Below are positions 37,919 to 47,451 of a DNA stretch of 64,000 nucleotides, one piece after another (position 1 is the first letter of the stretch; each line of letters begins with the position of its first letter). The DNA is from an uncultured Coriobacteriaceae bacterium. GTDB lineage: Bacteria > Actinomycetota > Coriobacteriia > Coriobacteriales > Coriobacteriaceae. Position numbers and translations under genes: made by a program. The stretch spans positions 1 to 64,000 of the forward strand of contig CALUOP010000003.1 of NCBI GenBank assembly GCA_944322305.1. The letters run 5' to 3'. Below the pieces are notes generated by a model. The model saw only the letters and a list, made by a program, of their open reading frames with translations, did not search any database and was not told the DNA's origin.

Positions 37919-39238
37919 ATGAGCACCGTGAACGTTGGCATCATCGGGTTGGGAACCGTGGGCGGCGGCACCGCCCACGTGATCCTCAACCGCCATGACG
38001 ACTTCCTGAAGCATTACGGCTACGACCTCAAGATCAAGCGCGCGTGTGCCCTAGAGCCCGAGCGCGCCGCCGAGCTGGGCATCGCGCCGGAGGCCTTCAC
38101 CACCGACTGGCGCGACGTGGTGACCGACCCCGACGTGAACATCGTGGTGGAGCTCATCGGCGGCGACCACCCCGCCACCGAGATCTTCGAGGCGGCCTTC
38201 GCCGCGGGCAAGCACGTGGTCACCGCCAACAAGGCGCTGCTCGGCCGCCACGTTGAGAAGCTTGCGCACGAGGCGGCGGCTGCCGGCGTGCAGATCAAGT
38301 GCGAGGCGGCGGCGGGCGGCGGCATCCCCATCGTGAACGCGCTGGAGCACACGCTGGTGGGCAACGAGATCCTCACCGTGGCCGGCATCCTGAACGGCAC
38401 CACCAACTACATCCTCACCCGCGTGGAAAACGAGGGCAAGAGCTTTGACGAGGTGTTGGCCGACGCGCAGCACCTGGGTTACGCCGAGGCCGATCCCACC
38501 GCCGACGTGGACGGCTTCGACGCGGCCGCCAAGGTGGCCATCCTCGCCTCCATCGGCTTCCGCACGCGCGTCACCACCGATGACGTGCACACCGAGGGCA
38601 TCCGCAGCATCGCGCCGATCGACTTTGAGATGGCGCACAACATGGGTTGCACCATCAAGCTGCTGGGCATCGCACGCAACACCGCCGCGGGCGTGGACGC
38701 GCGCGTGCAGCCCACGATGATCCCGACGAGCCACATGCTGGCAAGCGTCTCCAACGCCATGAACGCCGTGTACGTGGTGGGCGACGCTGTGGGCGAGACC
38801 ATGTTCTACGGCGCCGGCGCTGGCTCCTATCCCACCGCCTCCGCCGTGGTGGGCGACATCTGCGTGCTGGCCGAGCACATCACGGGCGGCACCGTGGCAC
38901 CCGAGAGCGAGCCGTTTGAGCGCAGCCTGCCGGTGCTGCCCATCGAGGAGCTGGTGACCCGCTACTACCTGCGCCTTTCGGTTGAGGACAAGCTCGGCGC
39001 ACTGGCCGAGGCGGTGCAGGTGTTCGCCAAGCACAACGTCTCGGTGGCACGCATCAACCAAAACGAGGTGGGCACCGACGGCGCCAACACGCTGGTGTTC
39101 GTGACGCACAAGGCCTCCGAGCGCGACATGCAGGCAGCCTGCGCCGAGCTGCGTGGCCTGGACTCCGTGCGCGAGGTGGCGGCGCTCATCCGCATCGAGG
39201 ATTGCGACGCCTGGACGGACGGCGTGATGGCCAACTAG
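37919..39238 (+). CDS. hom: Homoserine dehydrogenase
   Basis: This enzyme reduces aspartate semialdehyde to homoserine for threonine and methionine synthesis. The 439-aa protein has the NAD(P) loop IIGLGTVGGGTAHV, the catalytic region GILNGTTNYILTRVENEGKSF and AEADPTADVDGFDAAAK, and a C-terminal ACT domain (about 360-430) for feedback control, usually by threonine. GGGAGAAC precedes the ATG. A terminator follows directly. Confidence 0.96.
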   Translation: MSTVNVGIIGLGTVGGGTAHVILNRHDDFLKHYGYDLKIKRACALEPERAAELGIAPEAFTTDWRDVVTDPDVNIVVELIGGDHPATEIFEAAFAAGKHVVTANKALLGRHVEKLAHEAAAAGVQIKCEAAAGGGIPIVNALEHTLVGNEILTVAGILNGTTNYILTRVENEGKSFDEVLADAQHLGYAEADPTADVDGFDAAAKVAILASIGFRTRVTTDDVHTEGIRSIAPIDFEMAHNMGCTIKLLGIARNTAAGVDARVQPTMIPTSHMLASVSNAMNAVYVVGDAVGETMFYGAGAGSYPTASAVVGDICVLAEHITGGTVAPESEPFERSLPVLPIEELVTRYYLRLSVEDKLGALAEAVQVFAKHNVSVARINQNEVGTDGANTLVFVTHKASERDMQAACAELRGLDSVREVAALIRIEDCDAWTDGVMAN

Positions 39239-39247
39239 GGCGAGAAG

Positions 39248-39275
39248 CGCCCTCGGCACCGCGCCGCCGAGGGCG
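39248..39275 (+). terminator. Hairpin after hom
   Basis: A 10-bp stem (CGCCCTCGGC and its complement) with an 8-base loop lies directly after the stop codon and just before the tRNA promoter region. Confidence 0.6.
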
Positions 39276-39298
39276 TGGTACACTAAAGCGTGCGCCTT

Positions 39299-39383
39299 GG
39301 GGGCGTGGCGGAATTGGCATACGCAGGAGACTTAAAATCTCTCGCCGCAAGGATTGTGGGTTCGAGTCCCACCGCCCCTACCA
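39299..39383 (+). tRNA. tRNA-Leu (anticodon TAA)
   Basis: The 85-nt sequence folds as a class II tRNA. The acceptor stem GGGGGCG pairs with CGCCCCT, closing with one G-U. The anticodon loop ACTTAAAAT gives TAA, a variable arm follows, and the T-loop is GTTCGAGTC. The 3' CCA is encoded. TACACT at 39279-39284 is a plausible -10. Its 3' 21 nt are duplicated 201 bp downstream. Confidence 0.95.
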
Positions 39384-39690
39384 AGCGAACCAAGCGCCCG
39401 ATGCACCTGTCCGCACCGGGCGCTTTTACGTGGGATGCGGCGGGGCTCGAACCCCGCTGGGGGCGCGGAGCGCAAGGCGAAGAGGCCGGAAGGCCTCTTC
39501 GTAGCGGAGCGCGGCCATGGGCCGCAGGCACATGGCCGGGGGCGGGCGGCGCCAGCCGCGCGCCGAGTCCCACCGCCCCTACCAAGCGAACCAAGCGCCC
39601 GATGCACCTGTCCGCACCGGGCGCTTTTACGTGGGATGCGGCGGGGCTCGAACCCCGCTGGGGGCGCGGAGCGCAAGGCGAAGAGGCCGG
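39363..39690. repeat. Tandem duplication starting in the tRNA-Leu 3' end
   Basis: A 127-bp segment (39363-39489) recurs at 39564-39690, offset exactly 201 bp and apparently identical. It starts with the last 21 nt of tRNA-Leu, includes the terminator hairpin, and ends at GAAGAGGCCGG. A 74-bp unique stretch separates the copies. This looks like a partial tandem duplication or an attachment-site scar; no integrase gene is present. Confidence 0.85.
39392..39428 (+). terminator. Terminator of tRNA-Leu (second copy at 39593-39629)
   Basis: A 9-bp stem AAGCGCCCG with a 16-base loop is followed by TTT, nine bases after the CCA. It is copied with the duplication at +201 bp. Confidence 0.75.
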
Positions 39691-39894
39691 CACTTATCCG
39701 CCGGTATCGCAGATAAAAAGAGGTTGCCCGCTGAGGCAACACCTAACTCGCCATTCTTGGCAGTTTAGACGTTGCCCAAGCGGGCAGCCGAACATCCGAT
39801 GCGCTGAAAGCGCGCAACCGCGCCGCAGGGTGAGCGCAGGAACCTTTGCGGCCAGAAGCAGGCGCATCTGCGCAGCGAGAAAGCGCCTCCGCAC

Positions 39895-40035
39895 CTACGC
39901 AATCACGGGCGCGGGGATCCCCAGTGCAATGAACACGGCAAGCAAGATCAGCGCCGCAGCGGCCACAACGGCGGCAGCGCCCTTCCAGCGGGTGGCGTCG
40001 TCGGCGTAGAGATAGCGGGTGGCGTCGGTCTTCAT
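39895..40035 (-). CDS. Hypothetical 46-aa membrane peptide
   Basis: The ATG at 40035 has AAGGAG eight bases upstream. The peptide is a short polar head (MKTDATRYLYADDATRW) and one long hydrophobic helix (about 18-44). No function can be assigned. The region between the tRNA duplication and this gene (39691-39894) shows nothing recognisable. Confidence 0.5.
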   Translation of the reverse strand: MKTDATRYLYADDATRWKGAAAVVAAAALILLAVFIALGIPAPVIA

Positions 40036-40292
40036 GTGCGGCTCCTTGCAACCGGGACGAACAGACAGCGCCACGCAAGCTCCCGCCGAGTCGGCTCGCG
40101 CAGGCCGGGCCGCACCGCCCGACGCCCGCAATGCCCGGGGGCCTCTGTTGGCGCGTTGCTATTGTCGCAGGCAAGTATCAACAAACCATCTCAAAATGGT
40201 TAACGGCGCGTAAAGAAGAACAAGGCGACCGCCGCACGCCTGGGCGCGGCACCGAGGCAACCGACCCAGCCCGCCGCAACGAACCCGCACGG

Positions 40293-41060
40293 CTAGATAA
40301 GCCCCAGATGCTTGCACGCGTTCCAAATGCCGTCGTCGTCAACGCCGGTGGTCACGTAGTCAGCCGCCGCCTTCACGTTGTCCCCGGCGTTGCCCATGGC
40401 AACGCCCGTCCCCACCGCCTGGAGCATGGAGATGTCGTTGCCGCCGTCACCAAACGCAACCGCCTCGTCCAGCGTGAAGCCGAAGCGCTCGCACATGGCG
40501 CGCACGCCCTCGGGCTTGCCACCGCCCATGGGGATCACGTCGCAGAAGTCGTCGCACCAGCGAGCCGTCACCACGTAGGGGTTGCCCTCGGTCACCAGGT
40601 GCTCGTCCGGCTCGCCCACAAACGCGCACATCTGCATGATCTCGAGCTCAAGGGCGCTGGACGGGTCGCGCTCCTTGTACACCAGGCCGCAATGGCGCTC
40701 GTTGTGAAGCACGCGAGGACTGTGGCCGCTGATGAACGAGTCGTCCTCCGTCATGAACAGCGCCTCGTACAGGCCGGCCTCCACCTGCTCGACCACGCGC
40801 TCGACGCCGGCACGGTCGATGGACTGGTGGCGGAACTCGCCCTGGCCGTCGAAGCACACCTGACCGTTGAGGGTCACGTAGCCGTCGAAGCCGTGGTTCA
40901 CCGACTCGGGCAGCATGCGGAACACGCGTCCCGTCGCCACGAAAACCTTGACACCGGCGGCGCGCAGAGCGTCGAGCGCACGGCGCGTCGAGGCGGGGAC
41001 GTCGTGGGTTTTGAAGCTCAGGAGCGTGCCGTCTACGTCGAAGAACGCAGCTTTGATCAT
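40293..41060 (-). CDS. HAD-superfamily Cof-type phosphatase
   Basis: The 255-aa protein has all HAD motifs: DVDGTLLSF (I), VATGR (II), the lysine in GGGKPEGV (III) and FGDGGNDISML (IV), with a type C2 cap between II and III. Cof-type enzymes dephosphorylate small phosphorylated metabolites; the substrate is unknown. AAGGGAAGG precedes the ATG at 41060. Confidence 0.9.
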   Translation of the reverse strand: MIKAAFFDVDGTLLSFKTHDVPASTRRALDALRAAGVKVFVATGRVFRMLPESVNHGFDGYVTLNGQVCFDGQGEFRHQSIDRAGVERVVEQVEAGLYEALFMTEDDSFISGHSPRVLHNERHCGLVYKERDPSSALELEIMQMCAFVGEPDEHLVTEGNPYVVTARWCDDFCDVIPMGGGKPEGVRAMCERFGFTLDEAVAFGDGGNDISMLQAVGTGVAMGNAGDNVKAAADYVTTGVDDDGIWNACKHLGLI

Positions 41061-41177
41061 GGCGGGCCTTCCCTTTAGTCCGGACGGTTTGCGAGGCGTC
41101 GCGTAGATTGTAGGCGATCCGGCGGCTCTTCCGCACACAGGGCCGGATTTCTGCAAAAACTCGGCCGCGCAACACGC

Positions 41178-42425
41178 CTACCCCGCCAGCAACAGCCTCC
41201 GGTACGCGTTGAGCCCCTGCACCAGCACGCGCTCGTTGAAGTTGAAGGTGTCGGCATGCAGCGGGATGCCCGTGCCGGTCCCGAGCAAGAAGAACACCCC
41301 GGGAAGATGCTGCTGGTAAAAGGCAAAGTCCTCGGCGATGAGCAGCGGCTCGGGCACCAGCTCCACGCCACCCAGCGCCTCCTCCGCCCAGGCAAACAGC
41401 TCGCGGTTGTTCACCACCGGCGGGTATCCTTCCGAGAAATGCAGGTCGAACGCGCACCCGCAGCTCGCGCAGGCCTCTTCGGCGCACGCGCGCACCGCCG
41501 CACGGGCGCGCTCGGACATCTGCTCGGAAAACACGCGCAGGCTGCCCTCGACCACGGCATCGGCGGCGATGGCGTTGCGCACCGACCCGCTCGCCATGTG
41601 GCCGAACTTGAGCAGGCAGGGGTCTTCGGGGTCCTCGGCGGCGAGCGCTGCGGTGGCCTTATCGGCCGCGCAGACAAAGCGCACCGCGGAAAGCAGGGCG
41701 TCGCGGCCCTCTTGATGCTTGGCGATGTGGCTCGACACGCCACGCACGGTGAGCGTGGTCTCGCTTGAGCGTGCGAGAAGCGCCCCCGGCCGGCTGGCCA
41801 CCACGCCCTCCGGCAGGTCGGGCCACAAGTGGAAGCCGAAGATGCGGTCGACCCGGCGACGCTCGAACACGCCCGACTCGCACACTATCTTGGCGCCGCC
41901 CGTGGTCTCCTCAGCCGGCTGGAACACAAAAAGCACGTTGCGGGTCAGAGCGGGCTCGGAGGGCTCGGAGCCCTCGGCCGGCCCGGCAGGCCCGCCGCCA
42001 GCGCCCGCGCCCGCCGCGCGGCCCGCCCGCAACGCCTCAACCTGCTCGCTCACCCAGCAAGCCGCCGCAAGCGCCATGGCCATATGCCCGTCGTGCCCGC
42101 AGGCGTGCATCCGCCCCGGGTGCTCGGAGGCAAAGGAGGCGCCGCTTTGCTCGCAAATGGGCAGCGCATCCATGTCCGCGCGGATGGCCGTGGCAGGCCC
42201 CGAGCCCGCCGGGCGGCCGAGCGCGGCGTCCACGTCAAAGTACGCGCACACGCAGCTCGGGCAGGGCGAGAACACCTGGCAGCTCAGGCCCTCCAGCACG
42301 CCGCGCACGTAGGCGATGGTCTCGGGCAGGTCGAAGTCGAGCTCGGGGATACGGTGGAGGTCGCGCCTCAAGCGCGTGAGCAGGGCGAGGTCGGCCTCTT
42401 GCGAGGGCACAGACAGCGGGTTCAT
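41178..42425 (-). CDS. M20 amidohydrolase, candidate N-acetyldiaminopimelate deacetylase
   Basis: The 415-aa dinuclear metal amidohydrolase has RDLHRIPELDF, IRADMDALPI, HACGHDGHMA, FVFQPAEET, FGFHLWPDLPEG and the dimerisation domain VRGVSSHIAKHQEG, as in the HipO/YkuR group. It diverges from lysA beside dapA, dapB and dapH. DapH is the acetylase of the N-acetyl lysine pathway, which needs a DapL deacetylase, so I infer that role. The ATG at 42425 is a choice; ATG 42461 is possible. A Gly/Ala-rich insertion occurs near residues 136-157. Confidence 0.8.
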   Translation of the reverse strand: MNPLSVPSQEADLALLTRLRRDLHRIPELDFDLPETIAYVRGVLEGLSCQVFSPCPSCVCAYFDVDAALGRPAGSGPATAIRADMDALPICEQSGASFASEHPGRMHACGHDGHMAMALAAACWVSEQVEALRAGRAAGAGAGGGPAGPAEGSEPSEPALTRNVLFVFQPAEETTGGAKIVCESGVFERRRVDRIFGFHLWPDLPEGVVASRPGALLARSSETTLTVRGVSSHIAKHQEGRDALLSAVRFVCAADKATAALAAEDPEDPCLLKFGHMASGSVRNAIAADAVVEGSLRVFSEQMSERARAAVRACAEEACASCGCAFDLHFSEGYPPVVNNRELFAWAEEALGGVELVPEPLLIAEDFAFYQQHLPGVFFLLGTGTGIPLHADTFNFNERVLVQGLNAYRRLLLAG

Positions 42426-42601
42426 GAAAACGTCCTCTCCCGCCCGCGGGCGCGGGCGCATGTTCGTACGCAGCCCATTGTGGCACAACGTGACGCGGGC
42501 GGGCGCGCGATCCTCCGCCCCGCGCGCCGCCTGTGCGCATTGGGTTACATCTTGCGCGCGGCCTTGTGGGGCGCCGGCGCGCATGGTAGGGTAACCCTTA
42601 C

Positions 42602-42735
42602 GATAGAGGCGCGAGGAAGAAGAAGCGCGTGCGAGCCGGCCGGGCTAAGACCGCGCGCAGAGGCAACCTCGCCGAACCCGTCGCGGCCGGCAGCCGCCGC
42701 GGGTGGGCCTGCGGGAAAGACCCGCAGGACTGTCT
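42602..42735 (+). promoter_or_regulatory. Lysine riboswitch (L box) upstream of lysA
   Basis: The leader shows the L-box hallmarks in order: GATAGAGGCGCGA, an AAGA internal loop, AGAGGCAACCTCGCCGAA, then GGGCCTGCGGGAAAGACCC and the closing CAGGACTGTC. It lies 41 bp before the lysA start on the same strand. L boxes lower expression of lysine genes when lysine is bound; here translation control is likely because the ribosome site follows closely. Confidence 0.85.
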
Positions 42736-42775
42736 GCCGCGAAACGTTGCAGGAGCGCTATCAAGGAGAGAACCC

Positions 42776-44398
42776 ATGGCACCAGCCTCCCCCACCTCTG
42801 ACAACCAGGGCGTCCAAGGCGTCCAGCCCGCCGCCGCAACCTGCCCGGCCGCTGCAGCCGACGCCGCGAACGCAGTCGCACCCGCGCCGCACGCACCCGC
42901 GGACCCCACCACGTTCCCCGGCGCCCCGGACCACCGTGTCCCGGCCGACCAGGTGCCCGCCGCAACGGCCGCCTACGCGGCCAAGCGCCCCTTCGTAACC
43001 AAATCCCAGCTCGAGGAGATCTGCGAGCGCTTCCCCACGCCCTTCCACCTCTACGACGAGGCGGGCATCCGAGCCAACGTGCGCGCGCTGCGCCGTGCCT
43101 TCAGCTGGAACAAGGGCTTCCGCGAGTATTTTGCCGTGAAGGCGACGCCCAACCCCTTCATCCTCGACATCCTGCGCGAGGAGGGCTGCGGGGTCGACTG
43201 CGCCAGCGACGTTGAGCTCATGCTCGCCCACGCCTGCGGCTTCACCGCCCACGACATCATGTTCTCCTCGAACGACACCCCGCAGGCCGACTTTAAGCTG
43301 GCGGCGCGCCTGGGCGCCATCGTGAACCTGGACGACCTCACCCACCTGCCGTTTTTCGAGCAGGCGTGCCGCACGCAGGCCGCTGCGGGCCTCATGCCCG
43401 CCCCGGGCCTGCCCGGCGGCCCCGCGCCTGCCGGCAACGGCGCCGCAGCCGGCCCGCTTCCCGAGACCGTGTGCTGCCGCTTCAACCCCGGCGGCCTGTT
43501 CACGCTCTCCAACGGCATCATGGACAACCCCGGCGACTCCAAGTACGGCATGACCGAGGAGCAGCTCTTCCAGGCGTTCCGCGAGCTCAAGGCGCGCGGC
43601 GTGCGCCGCTTCGGCCTACACGCGTTCTTGGCCAGCAACACCGTCACCAACGAGTACTACCCCAAGCTCGCCGGCATCCTGTTCGAGCTGGCGCGCCGCC
43701 TGCAGACCGAAACCGGCGCGCACATCGCCTTCGTGAACCTCTCGGGCGGCGTGGGCGTTGCCTACCGCCCCGACCAGACCCCCAACGACATCGCCGCCAT
43801 CGGCGCGGGCGTGCGCGAGGCCTACGAGCGCATCCTCGTCCCCGCCGGCATGGGCGACGTCGCCATCTTCACCGAGCTCGGCCGCTTCATGCTGGCCCCG
43901 TACGGCTGCCTGGTAACCCGCGCCATCCACGAGAAGCACATCTACAAGGAGTACGTGGGCGTCGACGCCTGCGCGGTGAACCTCATGCGCCCGGCCATGT
44001 ACGGCGCCTACCACCACGTAACGGTGATGGGCCAGCCCGGGGGCCCCGACAAAAGCGCCGGCGCCGTCCCGGCCGACCGCGTTTACGACATCGTGGGCAG
44101 CCTGTGCGAGAACAACGACAAGTTCGCCGTCGACCGGGCTCTGCCCGCCGTTGACCGGGGTGACCTGCTCGTTGTCCACGACACCGGCGCCCACGGCTTC
44201 TCTATGGGCTACAACTACAACGGACGCCTCAAGTCGGCCGAGGTGCTGCTGCGCAAGAACGGCGAGCCCCAGCTCATCCGCCGCGCCGAGACCCCGCGCG
44301 ACTACTTCGCCACCTTCGACTGCTTCGGCGACCTCTTCGCACGGCTTGAGGACGCCTCGGCGCTCGAGGCGCCGGCGGCAGGGGAAACCGCACGCTAG
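42776..44398 (+). CDS. lysA: Diaminopimelate decarboxylase
   Basis: LysA converts meso-diaminopimelate to lysine. The 540-aa PLP fold III protein has the PLP lysine in EYFAVKATPNPF, the glycine loop LSGGVGVAYRP, and the C-terminal GAHGFSMGYNYNGR. It is longer than usual: about 60 Ala/Pro-rich residues precede the catalytic domain, and a Pro/Gly/Ala insertion (about 204-222) interrupts the barrel. AAGGAGAG precedes the ATG at 42776. Confidence 0.92.
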   Translation: MAPASPTSDNQGVQGVQPAAATCPAAAADAANAVAPAPHAPADPTTFPGAPDHRVPADQVPAATAAYAAKRPFVTKSQLEEICERFPTPFHLYDEAGIRANVRALRRAFSWNKGFREYFAVKATPNPFILDILREEGCGVDCASDVELMLAHACGFTAHDIMFSSNDTPQADFKLAARLGAIVNLDDLTHLPFFEQACRTQAAAGLMPAPGLPGGPAPAGNGAAAGPLPETVCCRFNPGGLFTLSNGIMDNPGDSKYGMTEEQLFQAFRELKARGVRRFGLHAFLASNTVTNEYYPKLAGILFELARRLQTETGAHIAFVNLSGGVGVAYRPDQTPNDIAAIGAGVREAYERILVPAGMGDVAIFTELGRFMLAPYGCLVTRAIHEKHIYKEYVGVDACAVNLMRPAMYGAYHHVTVMGQPGGPDKSAGAVPADRVYDIVGSLCENNDKFAVDRALPAVDRGDLLVVHDTGAHGFSMGYNYNGRLKSAEVLLRKNGEPQLIRRAETPRDYFATFDCFGDLFARLEDASALEAPAAGETAR

Positions 44399-44559
44399 CA
44401 CAGAGGCGGCGAGGCCGCTGCGGGCGCTACGCGCCGCGCCGCCGGTATCAGAGGCTCTTCTTACCCGCCCGCACCGCAACCTGTGTCGGGAGCCCGCGCC
44501 GCCCGCCGGTTCCGGAACCCGTCGCATAGCAACCCTTGCGCAAGAGAAAGGCAGCTACC

Positions 44560-45450
44560 ATGGACGCACGCACGCTAGAGGGATCGATCGTCGCGCTGGT
44601 CACGCCGTTCAACGAGGACGGCAGCGTGAACTTCGACGAGCTCGGACGGCTCGTGGACTTTCAGATTGCAAACGGCACGGACGGCATCCTGACGCTGGGC
44701 ACCACCGGCGAGAGCTCCACCATGACCGACGAGGAGGACGACGCCGTCTGCGCCTTTGTGGTGGAGCGCGTGGCCGGACGCGTGCCGGTGATCGCGGGGT
44801 CGGGCTCCAACTCCACCGCCACGCAGCTGGCCAAGAGCTTAAGCTACCAGCGGCTCGGCGCCGACGCGCTGCTCATCATCTCGCCGTACTACAACAAGAG
44901 CAACGAGGAGGGCATCTACCGGCACCTGGCCACTGTGGCCGACGCGGTGGAGATCCCCTGCATCCTGTACAACATCCCCGGCCGCACGGGCTGCTCCATC
45001 AGCGTGCGCAACGTGGAGCGGCTGGCCGCGCACCCCAACGTCATGGCCATCAAGGAGGCGTCGGGCAACATCGGCTATGCGGCCGACATCGCCCATACGC
45101 TGGGGCCGGACTTCAAGATGTTCTCGGGCAACGACGACATGGTGGTGCCGCTGATGAGCCTGGGCGCCTCGGGCGTGATCAGCGTGTGGGCCAACGTGCA
45201 GCCGGCGCTGGTGGCCGAGATGTGCCATGCGTGGCTCGCCGGCGACGTTGACCGCGCCCGCCAGATCCAGGTGGCCGGGCTGCCGCTGGTGCGCGCGCTC
45301 TTTTCGGAGGTGAACCCCATCCCGGTGAAGGAGGCGCTGGCGCAGATGGGCATGATCGGCGCGAACTACCGCCTGCCGCTGTTCCCCATGGCGGACGGCA
45401 CGCGCGCCAAGCTGGTTGAGGCTATGAAGGGAGCTGGTCTTGTTGATTAA
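44560..45450 (+). CDS. dapA: 4-hydroxy-tetrahydrodipicolinate synthase
   Basis: DapA condenses pyruvate with aspartate semialdehyde. The 296-aa TIM barrel has GTTGESSTM, CILYNIPGRTG (catalytic Tyr) and the Schiff-base lysine in MAIKEASGN. The ATG at 44560 has GAGAAAGG upstream. Its end overlaps the start of dapB by 11 bp, showing coupling. Confidence 0.96.
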   Translation: MDARTLEGSIVALVTPFNEDGSVNFDELGRLVDFQIANGTDGILTLGTTGESSTMTDEEDDAVCAFVVERVAGRVPVIAGSGSNSTATQLAKSLSYQRLGADALLIISPYYNKSNEEGIYRHLATVADAVEIPCILYNIPGRTGCSISVRNVERLAAHPNVMAIKEASGNIGYAADIAHTLGPDFKMFSGNDDMVVPLMSLGASGVISVWANVQPALVAEMCHAWLAGDVDRARQIQVAGLPLVRALFSEVNPIPVKEALAQMGMIGANYRLPLFPMADGTRAKLVEAMKGAGLVD

Positions 45451-46183
45451 GGTTGCGATCATGGGCACGGGCCGCATGGGCACGCTGATCCGCGAGGCGG
45501 CCGAGGCTGCGCGCACCGACGCGGGCGAGGCCGTGTTCGAGGTGGTGGCGCAGGTGGGCTTTGAGCTCGGCGAGCTTGACATGGCGCCTGCCGCCGACGT
45601 GATGATCGACTTCTCCAACGCCAGCACGCTCGACGCCGTGGCCGCCTACGTGCGGCGCTGCGGCTGCGCGCTGGTGTGCGGCACCACCGGCTACACGCCC
45701 GGGCAGGTAGACGAGCTGCGCGCGCTCGGGCAGGTGGCGCCCGTGATCCAGAGCGGCAACTACTCGCTGGGCGTGGCGGCGCTGCGGCACGCCTCGGCGC
45801 TTGTGGCCCGCGAGCTGCCCGGCTTTGACATCGAAATCACCGAGTGCCACCACAACCAGAAGGTGGATGCGCCGAGCGGCACCGCGGCGCTGCTGTTCGA
45901 CGCGGTGAACGGGGCGCGCGGCGGGGTGCTCACCCCGGTGTACGGCCGGCACGGCCAGGTTGGCGCGAGAAACGCCGACGAGGTGGGCATGCACTCGCTG
46001 CGCGGCGGCACGGTCCCCGGCGTGCACACGGTGTCGTTCTTCGGAACGGACGAGGAGGTCTCGCTCACCCACCGCGCCACGAGCCGCCAGATCTTCGTGA
46101 CCGGCGCCATCGCCGCCGCGCGCAAGATCGTGGAGAAGCCCGCAGGGTTCTACACCTTCGACGAGCTGATGTTCGGCGCGTAA
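45440..46183 (+). CDS. dapB: 4-hydroxy-tetrahydrodipicolinate reductase
   Basis: DapB reduces hydroxy-tetrahydrodipicolinate to tetrahydrodipicolinate. The 247-aa protein has the nucleotide loop [17 protein letters not shown], and the substrate motif [18 protein letters not shown]. The start is a TTG at 45440 inside the end of dapA, with GAAGGGAGC upstream. Confidence 0.95.
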   Translation: MLIKVAIMGTGRMGTLIREAAEAARTDAGEAVFEVVAQVGFELGELDMAPAADVMIDFSNASTLDAVAAYVRRCGCALVCGTTGYTPGQVDELRALGQVAPVIQSGNYSLGVAALRHASALVARELPGFDIEITECHHNQKVDAPSGTAALLFDAVNGARGGVLTPVYGRHGQVGARNADEVGMHSLRGGTVPGVHTVSFFGTDEEVSLTHRATSRQIFVTGAIAAARKIVEKPAGFYTFDELMFGA

Positions 46184-46571
46184 GCAAAGCCCCCCCTGGG
46201 CGGGGCCGGGATCGGGCGGCAGGAGGAGGGGGCGGGGTTACCGTCTGGTGCTCAAACGGTTCCCTTTGCGACGAAAGCGCCGGAAACGGCGCTTTCTGCT
46301 CATGCGGAACTGCGCCCAGACGGATAACCCCGAACCCCTCCTCGCGCAAGCTTTTCGCTATGCGCGAAGCTCGCTCAGAGAACGCGCTGGGAAACACCCC
46401 GGCCCTGCACGCCCCTCACGGCTTCACGGAGAGTGGGAAAAGGGAGCGACAACACAGACCTGCCGGCTTTACAAGGCCTGCACCTCTCGTCCGCCCTTTG
46501 CGCGTAAACTCTTCTACGAAACAACCGGTCCTGCTTGCGCAGCCATCAACATGAAAGGAAAAAAGAACACC
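46184..46571. other. 388-bp gap between dapB and dapH
   Basis: I see no gene here. It contains a GC-rich inverted repeat just after dapB (about 46189-46206), the hairpin at 46273-46296, a smaller hairpin near 46348-46373, and presumably a promoter for dapH. No L-box-like sequence is visible. Confidence 0.5.
46273..46296 (+). terminator. Hairpin between dapB and dapH
   Basis: A perfect 10-bp stem GAAAGCGCCG with a GAAA loop lies 90 bp after dapB. There is no long T-run. Confidence 0.5.
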
Positions 46572-47300
46572 ATGAACGCTCAGGAGATCATCGACTTCAT
46601 CGCTAGCGCACCTAAGAAGACGCCGGTCAAGCTGGTGGTGCGCGAGAAGGCGGGCGCCAAGATCAACTGGAAGGCCGGCGACGGGTCGGGTGCCAAGGAT
46701 CCGGTGCACGTGTACGGTGGGCGCAAGGGGCGCGTCGTGTACGGCGACTGGGCCGACCTGAAGCCGGTGCTCGAGGCCAACGCCGAGCTTATCGCCCACT
46801 ACGAGGTGGAGAACGACTGCCGCAACTCCGCGGTGCCTATGCTCGACCTCAAGGGCGTGAACGCGCGCATCGAGCCGGGCGCCATCATCCGCGACAAGGT
46901 GGAGATCGGCGACAACGCGGTGGTCATGATGGGCGCGGTGATCAACATCGGCGCGGTCATTGGCGCGGGCACCATGATCGACATGAACGCCGTGCTGGGC
47001 GGGCGCGCCACCGTGGGCAAGAACTGCCACGTGGGCGCCGGCACCGTGCTGGCCGGCGTGGTGGAGCCGGCGAGCGCCACGCCCGTGATCATCGAGGACA
47101 ACGTGATGATCGGCGCGAACGCCGTGGTGCTGGAAGGCGTGCACGTGGGCGAGAACGCCGTCATCGCCGCCGGCGCCGTGGTGGTTGAGGACGTGCCGGC
47201 CGGCGCCGTGGTGGCCGGCGTGCCCGCGCGCGTGATCAAGCAGCGCGATGCGCAGACCGACAGCAAGACCGGCCTGGTAGAGGGCCTGCGCCAGCTGTAA
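46572..47300 (+). CDS. dapH: Tetrahydrodipicolinate N-acetyltransferase
   Basis: DapH acetylates tetrahydrodipicolinate, the defining step of the N-acetyl branch of lysine synthesis. The 242-aa protein closely follows Bacillus Dap[20 protein letters not shown] at the N-terminus, [15 protein letters not shown], then left-handed beta-helix hexapeptide repeats ([20 protein letters not shown] onward). The ATG at 46572 is supported by homology; the in-frame ATG at 46551 lacks a ribosome site. A strong terminator follows. Confidence 0.96.
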   Translation: MNAQEIIDFIASAPKKTPVKLVVREKAGAKINWKAGDGSGAKDPVHVYGGRKGRVVYGDWADLKPVLEANAELIAHYEVENDCRNSAVPMLDLKGVNARIEPGAIIRDKVEIGDNAVVMMGAVINIGAVIGAGTMIDMNAVLGGRATVGKNCHVGAGTVLAGVVEPASATPVIIEDNVMIGANAVVLEGVHVGENAVIAAGAVVVEDVPAGAVVAGVPARVIKQRDAQTDSKTGLVEGLRQL

Positions 47301-47364
47301 ACACCGCAGAGCGACACGGCCGCTCCGGCTGTGCCGGTTGCCGCATGGGCTCCACTCAAACGAG

Positions 47365-47403
47365 AAGGGCCTCCTCCCGCTCCATGCCGGGAGGAGGCCC
47401 TTT
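47365..47403 (+). terminator. Intrinsic terminator of dapH
   Basis: A perfect 15-bp stem (AAGGGCCTCCTCCCG and its complement) is followed by TTT, 65 bp past the stop. Confidence 0.85.
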
Positions 47404-47451
47404 GCCGTTATGGAAGGGTCCGGGCAGTCGCTGCACCGGCATGCATGCCTT

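Noticed and set aside
39440-39470. A second, minus-strand tRNA fragment in the duplicated block (GGGGTTCGAGCCCC)
   Set aside because: The hairpin resembles a T-arm, but the stem is off by one base from tRNA geometry and no D-arm or anticodon arm follows.
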